Source: Hirsutella rhossiliensis
Taxonomy: Eukaryota > Ascomycota > Sordariomycetes > Hypocreales > Ophiocordycipitaceae
Direction of reading: 5' to 3'
DNA: 64,000 bases
Assembly: GCF_020360975.1 (NCBI RefSeq)
Contig: NW_025408676.1
Location: forward strand, 2,294,001-2,358,000
Below, one piece after another: positions 52,797 through 62,319 of the stretch (positions are counted from its first letter, which is position 1; each line of letters starts with the position of its first letter). Under the pieces are notes generated by a model. The model saw nothing but the letters and a program-made list of their open reading frames with translations. It made no database searches and was not told the DNA's origin. The translations under genes and the position numbers were made by a program.

Positions 52797-54365
52797 ATGG
52801 GGTCCTTTCTAGAGGTTCCTTGGAAAAGGGCTGCCGGCAAGCAAGTTCTAGGCTGCATGTGGGTCTTCATCTATAAGACCGACAAACACGGGTTCCTTCA
52901 GAAGTGCAAAGCCCGCCTCGTGGTATGCGGCAACCAACAGAAAAAGGGAGACCTACCGACCAGGGCCACAACGTTAGCAGGAATGTCTTTCCGAGCTCTG
53001 ATGGCTATAGCAGCCGAATACGACCTCGAATTAGATCAAATGGATGCAGTCAACGCCTTCGTTAACTGCCCTGTCGACGAAGTAGTCTATATGAGGATGC
53101 CACCAGGATTCAGCAAGCCAGGAAGGATCCTACTACTTAGGAAAGCTCTTTATGGACTACGACGGTCGCCTCTTCTTTGGCAACAGCACCTTACGGGTTC
53201 ACTAGAGCAGCTTGGATTTCAGAAGGTTCCACAAGAGCCTTGCGTGATGAGAAAAGGGAGTATTTTAGTGTTTTTCTATGTTGATGATATCATTTGGGCA
53301 TATCGGAAAGAGGACCAAGAAGAAGCTAAAAGAGCTATGCAGGGTCTTCAAGAGCGGTATCAGATGACCTTATTGGGAGAACCTAAGTGGTTTCTAGGGA
53401 TTCATATCATACGGAACCGGTCTCAACGGACGATTTGGCTGACGCAAGACGCCTATATCGACAAAATCGCCCACAAGCTTATGACAGACTTACCCATGAG
53501 GAAGCTGCCGGACACACCGATGACTAACGAAGAGCTTCTTCCTTCTCCTTCTTCGGACCAAGCTTCTAAGCAGGATATTCACCGATACCTTCAGAAAGTC
53601 GGATCTATCCTTTTTGCAGCTATTTCAACAAGGCCCGACGTTGCATTCGCAGTCTCCCGGCTAGCTAGACATAACCAGAACCCCACCGATTCACACCAAC
53701 AGGCCGCAGACCGAGTCATCCTTTACCTCTTTAACACACGTTCTTATGCAATACAACTAGGGGGCCAACGAGACCAGAATTCGAATGCGGCAGAGATATT
53801 CCTTTGTTCAAGCGATGCTTCCTTCGCAGATAATACACTCGACAGAAAGAGCTCTCAAGGTTACGTTATGACCCTTTTTGGCGGACCTATTGCATGGAGA
53901 GCATCAAAACAAGCAACCGTCACTACTTCAAGCACCGAAGCCGAATTTCTTGCTATTTCAGAGGCAGCCAAAGAGGCTATTTTTATCAGCAGATTACTAC
54001 GGTCGTTACAGTTAGCTATTCCGATCCCTTTACAGCTAGAATGCGACAACAGTCAGACGATACGACTACTCGAAGAGGATAACGCAAAGCTTTCAACACG
54101 GCTTCGTCACGTTGATATACACCAGCATTGGCTACGACAAGAGACTCAGCAAGGCAGAATTCGAATTCGTTGGGTTCCGACCGCAAAGATGCGAGCAGAC
54201 GGCCTAACAAAGGCACTTTCATTGCAGAAGATACGAAGTTTTCAAAGATTGATTGGCATTATTGATATTCAAGAACGATTACGGCTTGAGACCCGAATGG
54301 AAGACTTGCGGGCTAGGATCAAGGACAAGCATGGGGGTGATTCCCTAGGACCTGCTGCTCTATAG
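52797..54365 (+). CDS. Ty1/copia reverse transcriptase-RNase H, uninterrupted
   Basis: 522 codons without a break, the best-preserved coding region in the window. Reverse transcriptase begins with VPWKRAAGKQVLGCMWVFIY and KARLVVCGNQQKKGD; LDQMDAVNAFVNCPVDEVVY holds the first catalytic Asp, and VFFYVDDIIWAY near 53268 the YVDD box. RNase H has SSDASFADNTLDRKSSQGYV near 53810, TSSTEAEFLAISEA near 53930 and the HVDIHQHWLRQE segment near 54109. It would copy element RNA into DNA in the cytoplasmic particle. The phase is open further upstream to about 52502, so 52797 is only the first good ATG of a larger polyprotein. Confidence 0.93.
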   Translation: MGSFLEVPWKRAAGKQVLGCMWVFIYKTDKHGFLQKCKARLVVCGNQQKKGDLPTRATTLAGMSFRALMAIAAEYDLELDQMDAVNAFVNCPVDEVVYMRMPPGFSKPGRILLLRKALYGLRRSPLLWQQHLTGSLEQLGFQKVPQEPCVMRKGSILVFFYVDDIIWAYRKEDQEEAKRAMQGLQERYQMTLLGEPKWFLGIHIIRNRSQRTIWLTQDAYIDKIAHKLMTDLPMRKLPDTPMTNEELLPSPSSDQASKQDIHRYLQKVGSILFAAISTRPDVAFAVSRLARHNQNPTDSHQQAADRVILYLFNTRSYAIQLGGQRDQNSNAAEIFLCSSDASFADNTLDRKSSQGYVMTLFGGPIAWRASKQATVTTSSTEAEFLAISEAAKEAIFISRLLRSLQLAIPIPLQLECDNSQTIRLLEEDNAKLSTRLRHVDIHQHWLRQETQQGRIRIRWVPTAKMRADGLTKALSLQKIRSFQRLIGIIDIQERLRLETRMEDLRARIKDKHGGDSLGPAAL

Positions 54366-54374
54366 TTCCTCCCT

Positions 54375-54478
54375 ACTGGGCATTTGAGGAGCTTTCTCCC
54401 TAGACTGGGCATTTGAGGAGCTTCCTCCCTAGGCTGGGCATTTGAGAAGCTTTCTCCCTAGTGGGCATTTGAGGACTA
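54375..54478 (+). repeat. 29-bp tandem repeats in copia 3' untranslated region
   Basis: About 3.5 copies of a 29-bp unit (ACTGGGCATTTGAGGAGCTT plus nine bases) with small differences, just after the polyprotein stop. Confidence 0.85.
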
Positions 54479-54652
54479 TTCACATGAGACGCGGAGTCTC
54501 CCTTCAATGAAGTTTTACCCCGAAGGGACCTCTCGAGACACTCAGACAGAGCTTTTGAGTTTACCTTGAGTTTTCTCCCTGACGGACCTCTTCAGAGGAA
54601 GGCTTCGAAGCTGTTTAGCTGAGCCTGAGGGGCAGCCACAGCTAAGGGGGTG

Positions 54653-55033
54653 TGTCGCGAAGCACGTCTGAGATCTTGAGCTCGGGGTGACCATAAGGGG
54701 TATACAGCTAAGGGCCCCGACGGGCTAGACAGAAAGGCAGCCTGCAGAGAGTTCTGAGGCTGCAGAAGACTATTAGGAGACCGCATTAGGCAGCCACACA
54801 GGCTGTAGAGAGACTGCATATACGGGGGAAGCTGAAAGAGCCCTCGGCGACTAGGGAAAGTCAGTATGCAAAGGGGGCTGGGAAAGGAGCCCAGCCCCCT
54901 AGATATTGTACCTATACAACTGAAAAGGGGATATCAATAGGGAACCAAGGGATATAAATAGGGAGCCTAGAAGAGGGCATTGCAAGAGGGACAGACACAA
55001 CGGAATACAACAAATCATACCCATCGTTACACA
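54653..55033 (+). repeat. 3' LTR of copia element
   Basis: Begins TGTCGCGAAGCACG after a purine tract (gctaaggggg) and ends ATCGTTACACA. A TATA-like box is at 54953-54960. The start resembles the LTR end of the RIP-mutated copia (TGTCGCGAAGC on its minus strand). No 5' partner in the window, so limits are by inference. Confidence 0.6.
54953..54960 (+). promoter_or_regulatory. TATA-like box in copia LTR
   Basis: TATAAATA about 300 bases into the LTR, followed by the presumed transcription start and R/U5 region. Confidence 0.45.
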
Positions 55034-55933
55034 ATCAATGCCCACTTGCATGCTCTCTTCGTGAGAGAAGTAATTGGCATTGACTTGACGGCATTCGTTA
55101 TCGCAGATACGGACAAGGTCCATAAATTGACTAATTTCGGTAGGAGTATCTTTGCCCTTAGTGAGAGAAAGTCTCCAGATAACGTTGTCGTGGAGGGCAC
55201 GTCGGAGGTGAGCAATGAGCGCCCCACTATCCCACTCGGTGAGCTTGGCGACGGCATACCATTCGGGGAGGAATGTCGTAAGGGATCTATGGCCTTGTTT
55301 CATGTCAAAGATTTTGAGTTGGGCGGTAGCTTTAGCGTCAATATCCCCGAAGGCTGACTGAAGGGTGTTTTTATGGCATTGACATCGTCGAAGAGAACCA
55401 CCCCATCTTTAATGTTGTAGCGGACTTGGTCATGTGCTTTGCCTTTAAGGCATGAGACGACATATCCCATACGTTGAGGTTCCGAGTTCCACCAATCTTT
55501 ATTCATTTCGAGCTTCAACTCGAGGTGCTGGAGGAAATTCGGCAGAAGCGTGGGGTCCTCTCCGGTGAAGGCCTCAGGATCAGGGTGTTCTGGTGTGCGG
55601 TGTGAAGCTCCTTTGACTGAATGATCTTTATGTACGCTTCATTTTCTGCCATAAGACGGGCGATCATTGCGTCTCCATCACTTTTAGAAATGAGCGTGTT
55701 TTCTAGGCGGGTTTGGAGGTCCTCCATTGCCCTATTTGTCGTCGTGGTCGAGGCACGTAGTGAATCGATTACCGCTTGCATACTGTATGCGGCATTGCAT
55801 ACGAGGAAGACTTCTTTCATGAGACCGGCTGGGTTAGCAACAAAGGCATTTCGGAACGTTTCATCGGTATTGCTGGCGTTGAGGAGGGGGCAGGGGGGCA
55901 CTCGATCGACGGGTGTGGGGTAGCGGTAGCCAT
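55034..55933 (-). pseudogene. Ty3/gypsy gag (Retrotrans_gag type), frameshifted
   Basis: N-terminal piece 55901-55515 with DETFRNAFVANPAGLMKEVF and a coiled segment (NRAMEDLQTRLENTLISKSD). 55518-55300 has KLEMNKDWWNSEPQRMGYVV and SCLKGKAHDQV, the capsid domain typical of gypsy gag. After a shift near 55370, 55303-55034 continues with FLPEWYAVAKLTEWDSGALI and LRRALHDNVIW. An ATG in another phase lies at 55931-55933. The zinc knuckle and pol would lie beyond 55034 and are lost. Confidence 0.75.
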
Positions 55934-56180
55934 TGGGTTGTTGACGGTGATGGCTATAGTGCAGGTGGCGTTCGACAGTTTCGTTACGTTTTAGTTGACT
56001 TTGCGATTGTGATTTGTTGGTTTGTTGGTTTGCTGATTCGTTGATTGGTGAATTTGGTGCGGTGGTGGTGGTTTAGGTGGAAATTTGGTTGCAGGGTGTT
56101 TTGGTGAGGTTAGAGGTATCGAAATCAATAGTCACGTCGCGGACAGTGGTCTATTGAGGAAGGGTAGTCGGTAGACAATA

Positions 56181-56343
56181 TGTGACGGTACAAGTGCACG
56201 AACAAGGTCGAGTGCGACTTGGGTAAAGTGATTGTCTACAAGAGAGAAAGAGGTTCCTAAGGAAGACTCTGACTTTCGCTATTTACATGAATAAAAGCGG
56301 GACCTTTCATAAAGTATGAAAGTCACATGATCGTTCCCTCACA
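56181..56343 (-). repeat. 5' LTR of the truncated gypsy
   Basis: On the minus strand it begins TGTGAGGGAACG and ends CCGTCACA, 163 bp. The terminal bases resemble the LTR ends of the gypsy at 15161. No second copy in the window. Its right border is inside the transcription-factor gene. Confidence 0.6.
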
Positions 56344-57153
56344 GTAATCCCAAGTAAGCAAAGCGTCGAAGAGCTGTCGTACAAAAGCTTTTGTCAGGTT
56401 TGCTTGTGTCCACGTATCAGTTTGTGACTGAACAGCATCTCCAACTATGGGGAGTGGCGATAAAGAAGCGACAGTCGGCAAAACCCGTATCGAAAGAGTT
56501 TCATTGGCTTCCACCAATACGCTGGGATAGCCAAACAAAGAGCGGCGTACCATCGAAGAGGGCAGATGAGTAAGGCAACCCGCACAGATGACTTCCCCCA
56601 TGGCCGTATTAATGGGCTCAACTGGATATGCTATTCGTGGGAAGGCGTCTTGAGACGGACCGGCATTGTTTTCTTCTTCTCCAATGCCTTCAAGACGTCC
56701 TGACGCGATTTGTTGGCATCCTCAGTCGTTGAATAACCGCTCTGCACGTTTCATCATGGCTGAAAGAGAGGGTTTCGAGCAGTTTGTCCTTTCTCATGTT
56801 GCTTTCGTTTAACCGCTCGATTTCGGCCCGTAACTCGCGCTTTAATTTGCGCTGCGAGTCGTCGTAGAGGCATTCGCTATCAGCGTCCCGACATCGCCAG
56901 CAAGGGTTTCGTCCATCACACTATCAATCCCAGTTTCAGTACTATCATTCCGCTGGGAAACTTTGAATTGGAGTAAAGGCAAAGAAGTTGAAGAGTCCAA
57001 TTTTTGTACTACCTTGATTCGTTTCTTGCGGCAACGCTCGCAAGCCTTGGGTACCTGGATTCGACGGGGTATATTCCGTTGTTGCCGCCCCGTAGATCGT
57101 TGGAGGAAAGGACTAGGCTGAAGTCGGGGTTGAATTTGTGGCATCCCTTTCAT
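56344..57153 (-). pseudogene. Zn2Cys6 transcription factor, disrupted by gypsy LTR
   Basis: Host-type regulator of the fungal binuclear zinc cluster family, which binds DNA in the nucleus. ATG at 57151-57153. Exon 1 encodes QVPKACERCRKKRIK up to 57013. Removing a 92-base GT-AG intron at 56921-57012 brings in CDGRNPCWRCRDADSECLYD, giving the complete CX2CX6CX5CX2CX6C cluster. A coiled-coil linker follows (LKRELRAEIERLNESNMRKD, then LLETLSFSHDETCRAVIQRL). A one-base shift near 56700 leads to EDANKSRQDVLKALEKKK. Farther on, WTQANLTKAFVRQLFDALLT precedes the break at 56344, where the gypsy LTR starts. The fungal middle homology region is lost. Target genes unknown. Confidence 0.78.
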
Positions 57154-57214
57154 AGAAGCAACTGCAAAGTTCTATCGTCTCCCCGATCCACAATACTGAG
57201 GTTTGGGACACGGA

Positions 57215-57260
57215 CAGGGTGGTTTTCCATATCTAAATATGGAAATACCCTTTCCATGAA
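57215..57260 (+). repeat. Orphan hAT end, same as 48904-48949
   Basis: 46 bases matching the left end of the hAT at 48904 (CAGGGTGGTTTTCCAT and on to CCCTTTCCATGAA), after which the two diverge. It lies just upstream of the Zn2Cys6 start. No partner end or 8-bp duplication found nearby. Confidence 0.8.
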
Positions 57261-57524
57261 GGCCCCCTTTCCGCTCCCTGTGCCCGATTTTTAGTCTCCC
57301 TGTGCACCTTACCGTACTTAGCAAGACTCCACACGTAGACGCGTAACACACCATAATACACACAATTGGCGTCGCGGCAAGCAGTGCCTCCTGATACAAC
57401 ACCACAAGCCAAAATAACTCGTGATAACCACCCACCTCGCAATACCACATCGCGTCTGCGCAGCTAAGTTTCCAGAGGCACACAACCGCCACAAAGCAGC
57501 TAATCAAACCGTTCTTTCGTCAAG
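57261..57524. other. No gene seen
   Basis: Between the orphan hAT end and the MULE transposase. It may contain the MULE left inverted repeat, which I could not define. Confidence 0.4.
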
Positions 57525-58910
57525 ATGCTTCTCCAGCCCCCGCCAAACAATATGCCACTCTTTGAGACCTTTGACGATGCGTTTGACGAGCTCCAGCGGC
57601 ATGCGCGCTGCCAAGGCTACGCCATAGTTAAGTTCAAGCCAAGCAACTACGAACATGGGCTCCCACGCCGTTACGACATCGTATGCGCATGCGGCGGCCG
57701 TGAATACAAGTCAGCCTCGTTAGGGCTCCGGAAGACTGGCACTAGGCGGACTTCCTGCCCGTTTAGAGTCAAGGTTGTGCGCCTGAAGCTAGAGGAGACC
57801 TCTGGCGAGTCTCTGTGATGTGCCCAAGGCACAACCATGAGGCCAATAGGGCCGGTGCCTTCCCAGAATACAGGCGCCTTCATCCACATCAACTCCAGCA
57901 GGTTAAAGACTCGAGGAAGGTGCCTTCCATAAAGAGCTACTTGACGATGAGGATCGCTTCTTCTACCAGATTGTGGGCCTTGACCCTGCCTTGCGGCTTT
58001 GGGCACAACATTCACACCTCATGATGGCCGACGTAACGAACAACACGAATAGATATGGCCTCAAGCTGCTAGAGATCAATGGAATCACTGCCTTGGACTC
58101 TATCTTCCCTGTGGCTTTCTGTTTAATCCCTTCCGAAGCCACGAACGCATTTACCTGGTGTTTTATACAGCTTCGCGAGTGGTTACAGTCAAAGGCAAGG
58201 CTAAGAGGCGAGGCTGACGGCAATGCCTTTATCCCACATTATCATCACTGACTATGACGCTGCTGCGCGCGCTGCATTGACGGCTACCTTCCCGGACTCG
58301 CAGCTACAGGTCTGTACGTGGCATATCATGAAGAACATCACTACAAATGCGAAGAAGCGCTGGCTTGGCGACTATGACGATGACGACCCATTTGACCCGC
58401 CGCAAGAGCCCCAAGGCGATGAAGACCCCGGGCGCTCTGCTGCTGCCGGAGCCACTGCCGGAAAAAGAGGCCCTTGTGCCTTCACAACAGCTTTCCGGTC
58501 CGTAATGTATGCCCCGACCGAGGACGAGTTCAACAGCCGCTGGGACATCGTCAAAGGCGCCTTCTCAGACCAGCACATTATTCTTAGGTATGTGGAAGAG
58601 GTCTGGATGCCTGTACGAACACAATGGGCGCGCGCTTGGGTCTGCCGTTACCGCAACTGGGGCCACACAACGACCTCGCCTTGTGAACCCCTTCACTCAA
58701 GCTCTCGCACCTTCCTTCGCAACGGCCAGTCGAATCTGCTTGAATTATATCATGCCTTGCAACTACAAGCCTCAACCTCACGAGAACACCATGATCGGAC
58801 CGTTGAGCGCGAATCACGACGGACTCGCGACCCGTTCCGGCTACCATTATAAGATACCTGGGTTGCCGCCGAATACGCCGTCACAGGAGTAAGCAAAGCT
58901 GTAAATTTAT
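57525..58910 (+). pseudogene. MULE (Mutator-like) transposase, frameshifted
   Basis: ATG at 57525, or a second at 57552 (MPLFETFDDAFDELQRHARC). N-terminal FAR1-type DNA-binding region with Cys residues (VCACGGREYKSASLGLRKTG) and, after a shift at 57815, CPRHNHEANRAGAFP. The MULE catalytic domain follows: MMADVTNNTNRYGLKLLEIN near 58022 (first Asp), then a shift to IIITDYDAAARAALTATFPD near 58235 (second Asp) and CTWHIMKNI (C2H motif). The C-terminal part (YRNWGHTTTSPCEPLHSSSR) reaches 58850 and, after another shift, about 58910. At least four frame pieces. Target duplication and inverted repeats not found. It would cut the element out and insert it elsewhere. Confidence 0.82.
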
Positions 58911-59120
58911 GTGCTACGAAGGCTGTGCTTGGAGAGGATTGCAAGCAAGCCAGCAATTCCCCTTATTAATCGTCATCCAAAAGGCTCCTGTTCGCTCCTG
59001 TGCATATGATCAAATGGCTCAGACTCTCAGTTAGAAAAACCCCATCCCCGTTTTGCTGACCCATAAGAGAGCCAAATTGTCACATTGAGAGTTTCTGCAA
59101 GCAGGCGAATGTATGACCAG
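58911..59120. other. Spacer between MULE and Helitron 2
   Basis: No gene seen. It should contain the 3' terminus of Helitron 2 (CTRR reading on the minus strand), but I could not pick one out reliably. Confidence 0.4.
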
Positions 59121-59387
59121 TCAATTCAATGCTTCCTGGGCAGTCACAACCTGGCCAGCACGCCGGGCAGCGTCAGCAGCCCGAGCAGCCATAGAGCCAT
59201 CCGTGCGACGCCGGATATCATTGAGATCAAAGGACGCATCAAACATGATGCCATTCAACGTCTTGGCGCGCGAGACGGCGACGTAGGTGAGGCCAGACTG
59301 GAAATCGCGATGGGATATATCGGCAACAACCCATTCAAGCGTAGCACCCTGTGCCTTGTGCACAGTGATGCTATATGCAATTGTCAA
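59121..59387 (-). pseudogene. Helitron 2: helicase C-terminus (motif VI)
   Basis: MTIAYSITVHKAQGATLEWV (motif V) and LTYVAVSRAKTLNGIMFDAS (motif VI) close the PIF1 helicase. This frame overlaps the next upstream piece by four bases, so only one base separates them from a continuous frame. Confidence 0.85.
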
Positions 59388-60544
59388 GGGAAACTGAGTG
59401 CGAGAGCAGGCATACTACCCTTGATGAAGTCCCGCCAGGAGCGAAAGATAGGCTGGACGTTGGCTAGCTCAGGGTCGTCGAAATAAGGGGGGCCGGTATA
59501 GCGATCGAAGCGGACCATAATGACAAAGGGATGATGAGCTTGAGGATCCTGTACGTGATCCTCATAGGCAAAGTCATATATGGTCCCCAGTGCACCATTA
59601 ACAAGGCTAACATCAGTCCAGACGTTCTCAGTCAACATAACTCTTGCCCCAATGCAAATGGGTAACTGGTTATGTAAGTTGCCAGCAGTCATAGAGTCAG
59701 CTTCGGCGGCTTTTGGACCGACATTTGTTGCCCGAACCTGTATGCAAGGCACAGCTAGGCGTTCCATATGATCCCTATTGAACTCGCGGACCTGGGCATT
59801 CGTTGTGTAGATGCGTACTGCCCCGTCAAAGCACGTAACCTCGGCTAAGGTCAGATTGGCCTGGACGCGGGTGCAGAGCAGCTCCCAGTCTAGGACAGTA
59901 GGAGCATTTATACGTAGGCTCTGAAGAGCAGTGCGAAAAGGAGCCTGCTCTTCGCCCTGCTGACGCAACACTTGTCGTAACACAACTGTCTTGTCGAATG
60001 CCAGGTAGGCATTGCGGCCATTGATATCAGGTAAAGCCGTGAGCATAGACGTAGTAAAGAGCGGCTTCTCCATAACAGGTGGAAGCTGGTAGAAGTCGCC
60101 GAGCGACAAAACGCTACGGCCGCCGAAAAAGGTGTCTTGATATTCGGGAAATATTTGTCGGAGGCGGCTATCAATGTAGCCAAAAGTACGCAAGCCAATC
60201 ATTGACTTCTCGTCGATAATGAGGTAGCGGAGGTTGCGTAGCTTTGACTGTAGGTTGGCAATGTCTGTAGGGCCTAGCAACGGCAGCTCCGTTGAAGATT
60301 TGGTAAGAGGGAGTCGTAGAAGGGAGTGTAGTGTAACGCCGCCAATTGCATTAGCAGCCACACCGGTAGGGGCAGCCCGAGCGAAGCAGGTTGGAGATAG
60401 CTGCCCAAGACGTGCACAGAGCGCTCTGATCATAAAGGATTTACCTGTGCCACCTTCTCCGTCTACCTGCACAAGGAGCGGTGCCGGGTTTGGCTGTTGA
60501 GGGTCGAGAGCCTTCTCAAGATGTCGAGTAAATAGGTCAAACAC
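59384..60544 (-). pseudogene. Helitron 2: PIF1 helicase core
   Basis: 386-codon frame. Walker A VDGEGGTGKSFMIRAL, the GVAANAIGGVTLHSLLRLPL motif, Walker B LIIDEKSMIGLRT (Glu kept), VLSLGDFYQLPPV (motif III), VVLRQVLRQQG and IYTTNAQVREFN. Then RVMLTENVWTDVSLVNGALG (motif IV-like). Length and order match fungal Helitron helicases. The frame continues to the right through 60655-60999 with the linker AEGWEELAAVLPNRGPDEDD. Confidence 0.88.
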
Positions 60545-61050
60545 AGTGCGCTGCTCGACGTTAAGCTGATCAAAGAGGCCATCAGGGACATCATCTTGGT
60601 TGTTGCCTAGGGGGTGTGAAGCTTTAAGCTCCTTCCAATAGTCATGCCCCAGAATGGCTAAATCCGGATACTTGCCAATGTAGGGCTGCCAATCGTGAGC
60701 AAGGTCAAAATCGCGATTCCCAGTAAGTCAATGTCATCTTCATCTGGACCACGATTTGGAAGCACTGCAGCAAGCTCTTCCCAACCCTCAGCCGCAACAT
60801 CTTCCTCGTTACGCGGTTCTTCCTGGAATTCCTCTTCGACTGGAGGAGGGAGGTCCCCGTAGTAGTCGTCTGGATGAACGTCGTGGACAGCAGAGCAATG
60901 GTCGTATGCCCCAGAGAAGGTGTCGAAAGGGCGCCATCTACCTCTTTGAGTTCCTGAGGGTCGCGATGAGGATGGTGGAGGGTTAACTTGACACGACAAA
61001 AGTCCTCGTACTGCTCGTTACCGCGGAGGGCCTTGTACCGAGGGAATAGC

Positions 61051-61761
61051 TCAACACACGGTCAGGGCTCGGCTGTAGTAGTGCCAGGCTGCCGGGCGTG
61101 TAAAGTCAACTTTGGTGAGAAGCTCAAAGTAGGTCAACTGCGCCCATTGATCGTTGCGAGCGAGGTATTTCTGATATATATTCCTTGAGGCCCGAATACC
61201 ATCAGCAGCTTCATCTACAATAGCTGCCTGCCATTGCTCTTGAGGAGGGCGGCAGTCAACCGATCGTACAGTCCTCGTGCTTTGCTGGAGTGGTAGGCTG
61301 AGCAGCAGGTGGTTAATCTCCATAGCAGACCAGTCACGCTCAGCCGTAAGCTTGTTCATGAACTTGGCGACGAAGCTGACGAGACCCTGTCGTGCATTGA
61401 CTCTAGGCAAGATGGCCCTGGCGACGTCGCGGTAGCTCTCCGTCTGCTTCTCAGCTTTAGAGCAGTACTTGCCGAGATAGTTAACAACTGCATGAAAGGA
61501 GGTGCAGGGAGAAATGTCATGATTTGCAAGCCAGCCAATAGCCAAAAGGGGATTGAAGTTGTTAAGCAGAGGGTCGTTGCGTGCGCCATCATACACAAGG
61601 AATGTCGGGTTAAGGCCATGTGTGACGTGGGCCTCGGCATGGGAGGCGCGAGGGGAAGTGGAATCGACATAGCTTTTCCCTTGACAGAGAGTTGTCAGGC
61701 AGTCGGCGGTGTCGCAAGCAATAGAGCTCAGAACAACGATGGCGTTGTACGCGATTAACAA
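61051..61761 (-). pseudogene. Helitron 2: Rep C-terminal region with paired tyrosines
   Basis: 236-codon frame. HAEAHVTHGLNPTFLVYDGA and NDPLLNNFNPLLAIGWLANH are standard text after the Rep core. FHAVVNYLGKYCSKAEKQTE holds the two nucleophilic tyrosines and lysine (Y-x3-Y-x2-K). It ends in a linker toward the helicase. Confidence 0.85.
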
Positions 61762-62311
61762 CCTCAGCGAGGAACTGGAAAGTAGGCGGCGGTCGGACTA
61801 GTACCAATGGATTTGCGTCGCCTTGCTGCATCACACGAAGCGGCTCTGGGTTAATGGCAGAGACATAAGGGGCCCAGAACCGGGCAAACTCAGCTTTGCC
61901 TTCGAGAGTAGACATATCAGGCTTTGGTGTATCCCTAACCCAATAAAGGCCGTGCACATGCGTGCTGCCACGGGCCTGCCATTCGTAGCGAAACCAATAG
62001 TCGGTAATGTTGAACTTTGGCATCGATACTATCTTAAGGAAGCTAGTAAAACGGCTGTGAAAGTGATATGCTGCGATATGAGGGTTTTCAAGGAGATTCC
62101 GGAACGCAATAGCACCCTTACCACGGCTATCAGCCTCACGCCATTCAACATATGACGGCATGTGTCTCTGGAGGCTATCCCAGTGAAGATCAGCAGCTGA
62201 GAAGGTGAGGAAGACACCAGGACAGGTAAGGCCGTGGACGAGGGCCTCAAGCTGATGTCTCTGGCCGCCCCAGTAAGCTCGTGTGCCTTTTAAGCTGCTT
62301 GAGAAGCGCAC
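61610..62311 (-). pseudogene. Helitron 2: Rep endonuclease with HUH motif
   Basis: 233-codon frame. TCPGVFLTFSAADLHWDSLQ, a central region with NITDYWFRYEWQARGSTHVH, and the metal-binding HVHGLYWV motif. A shift near 61750 connects it to the piece with the paired tyrosines. Confidence 0.88.
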
Positions 62312-62319
62312 AATGGAGC

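Larger units (their letters stand above)
48625..55033 (+). mobile_element. Ty1/copia element with intact RT-RNase H, 5' end missing
   Basis: Plus-strand copia: gag (split by a hAT at 48904-50383), protease, integrase, reverse transcriptase-RNase H, then a 3' tail with 29-bp tandem repeats, a purine tract and a 3' LTR from about 54653 to 55033. I could not find a 5' LTR, so the left part is truncated somewhere before 48625. It is not RIP-mutated. The 3' LTR ends inside the gag of a minus-strand gypsy, whose frame reads up to 55034, so copia inserted into that gypsy. Confidence 0.82.
55034..56343 (-). mobile_element. Ty3/gypsy 5' LTR and gag, truncated by copia
   Basis: Minus-strand gypsy: 5' LTR at 56181-56343, leader, then gag to 55034, where the copia 3' LTR ends. 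The remainder of this gypsy is not in the window. On its upstream side it abuts the coding sequence of a Zn2Cys6 transcription factor without a gap. Confidence 0.75.
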
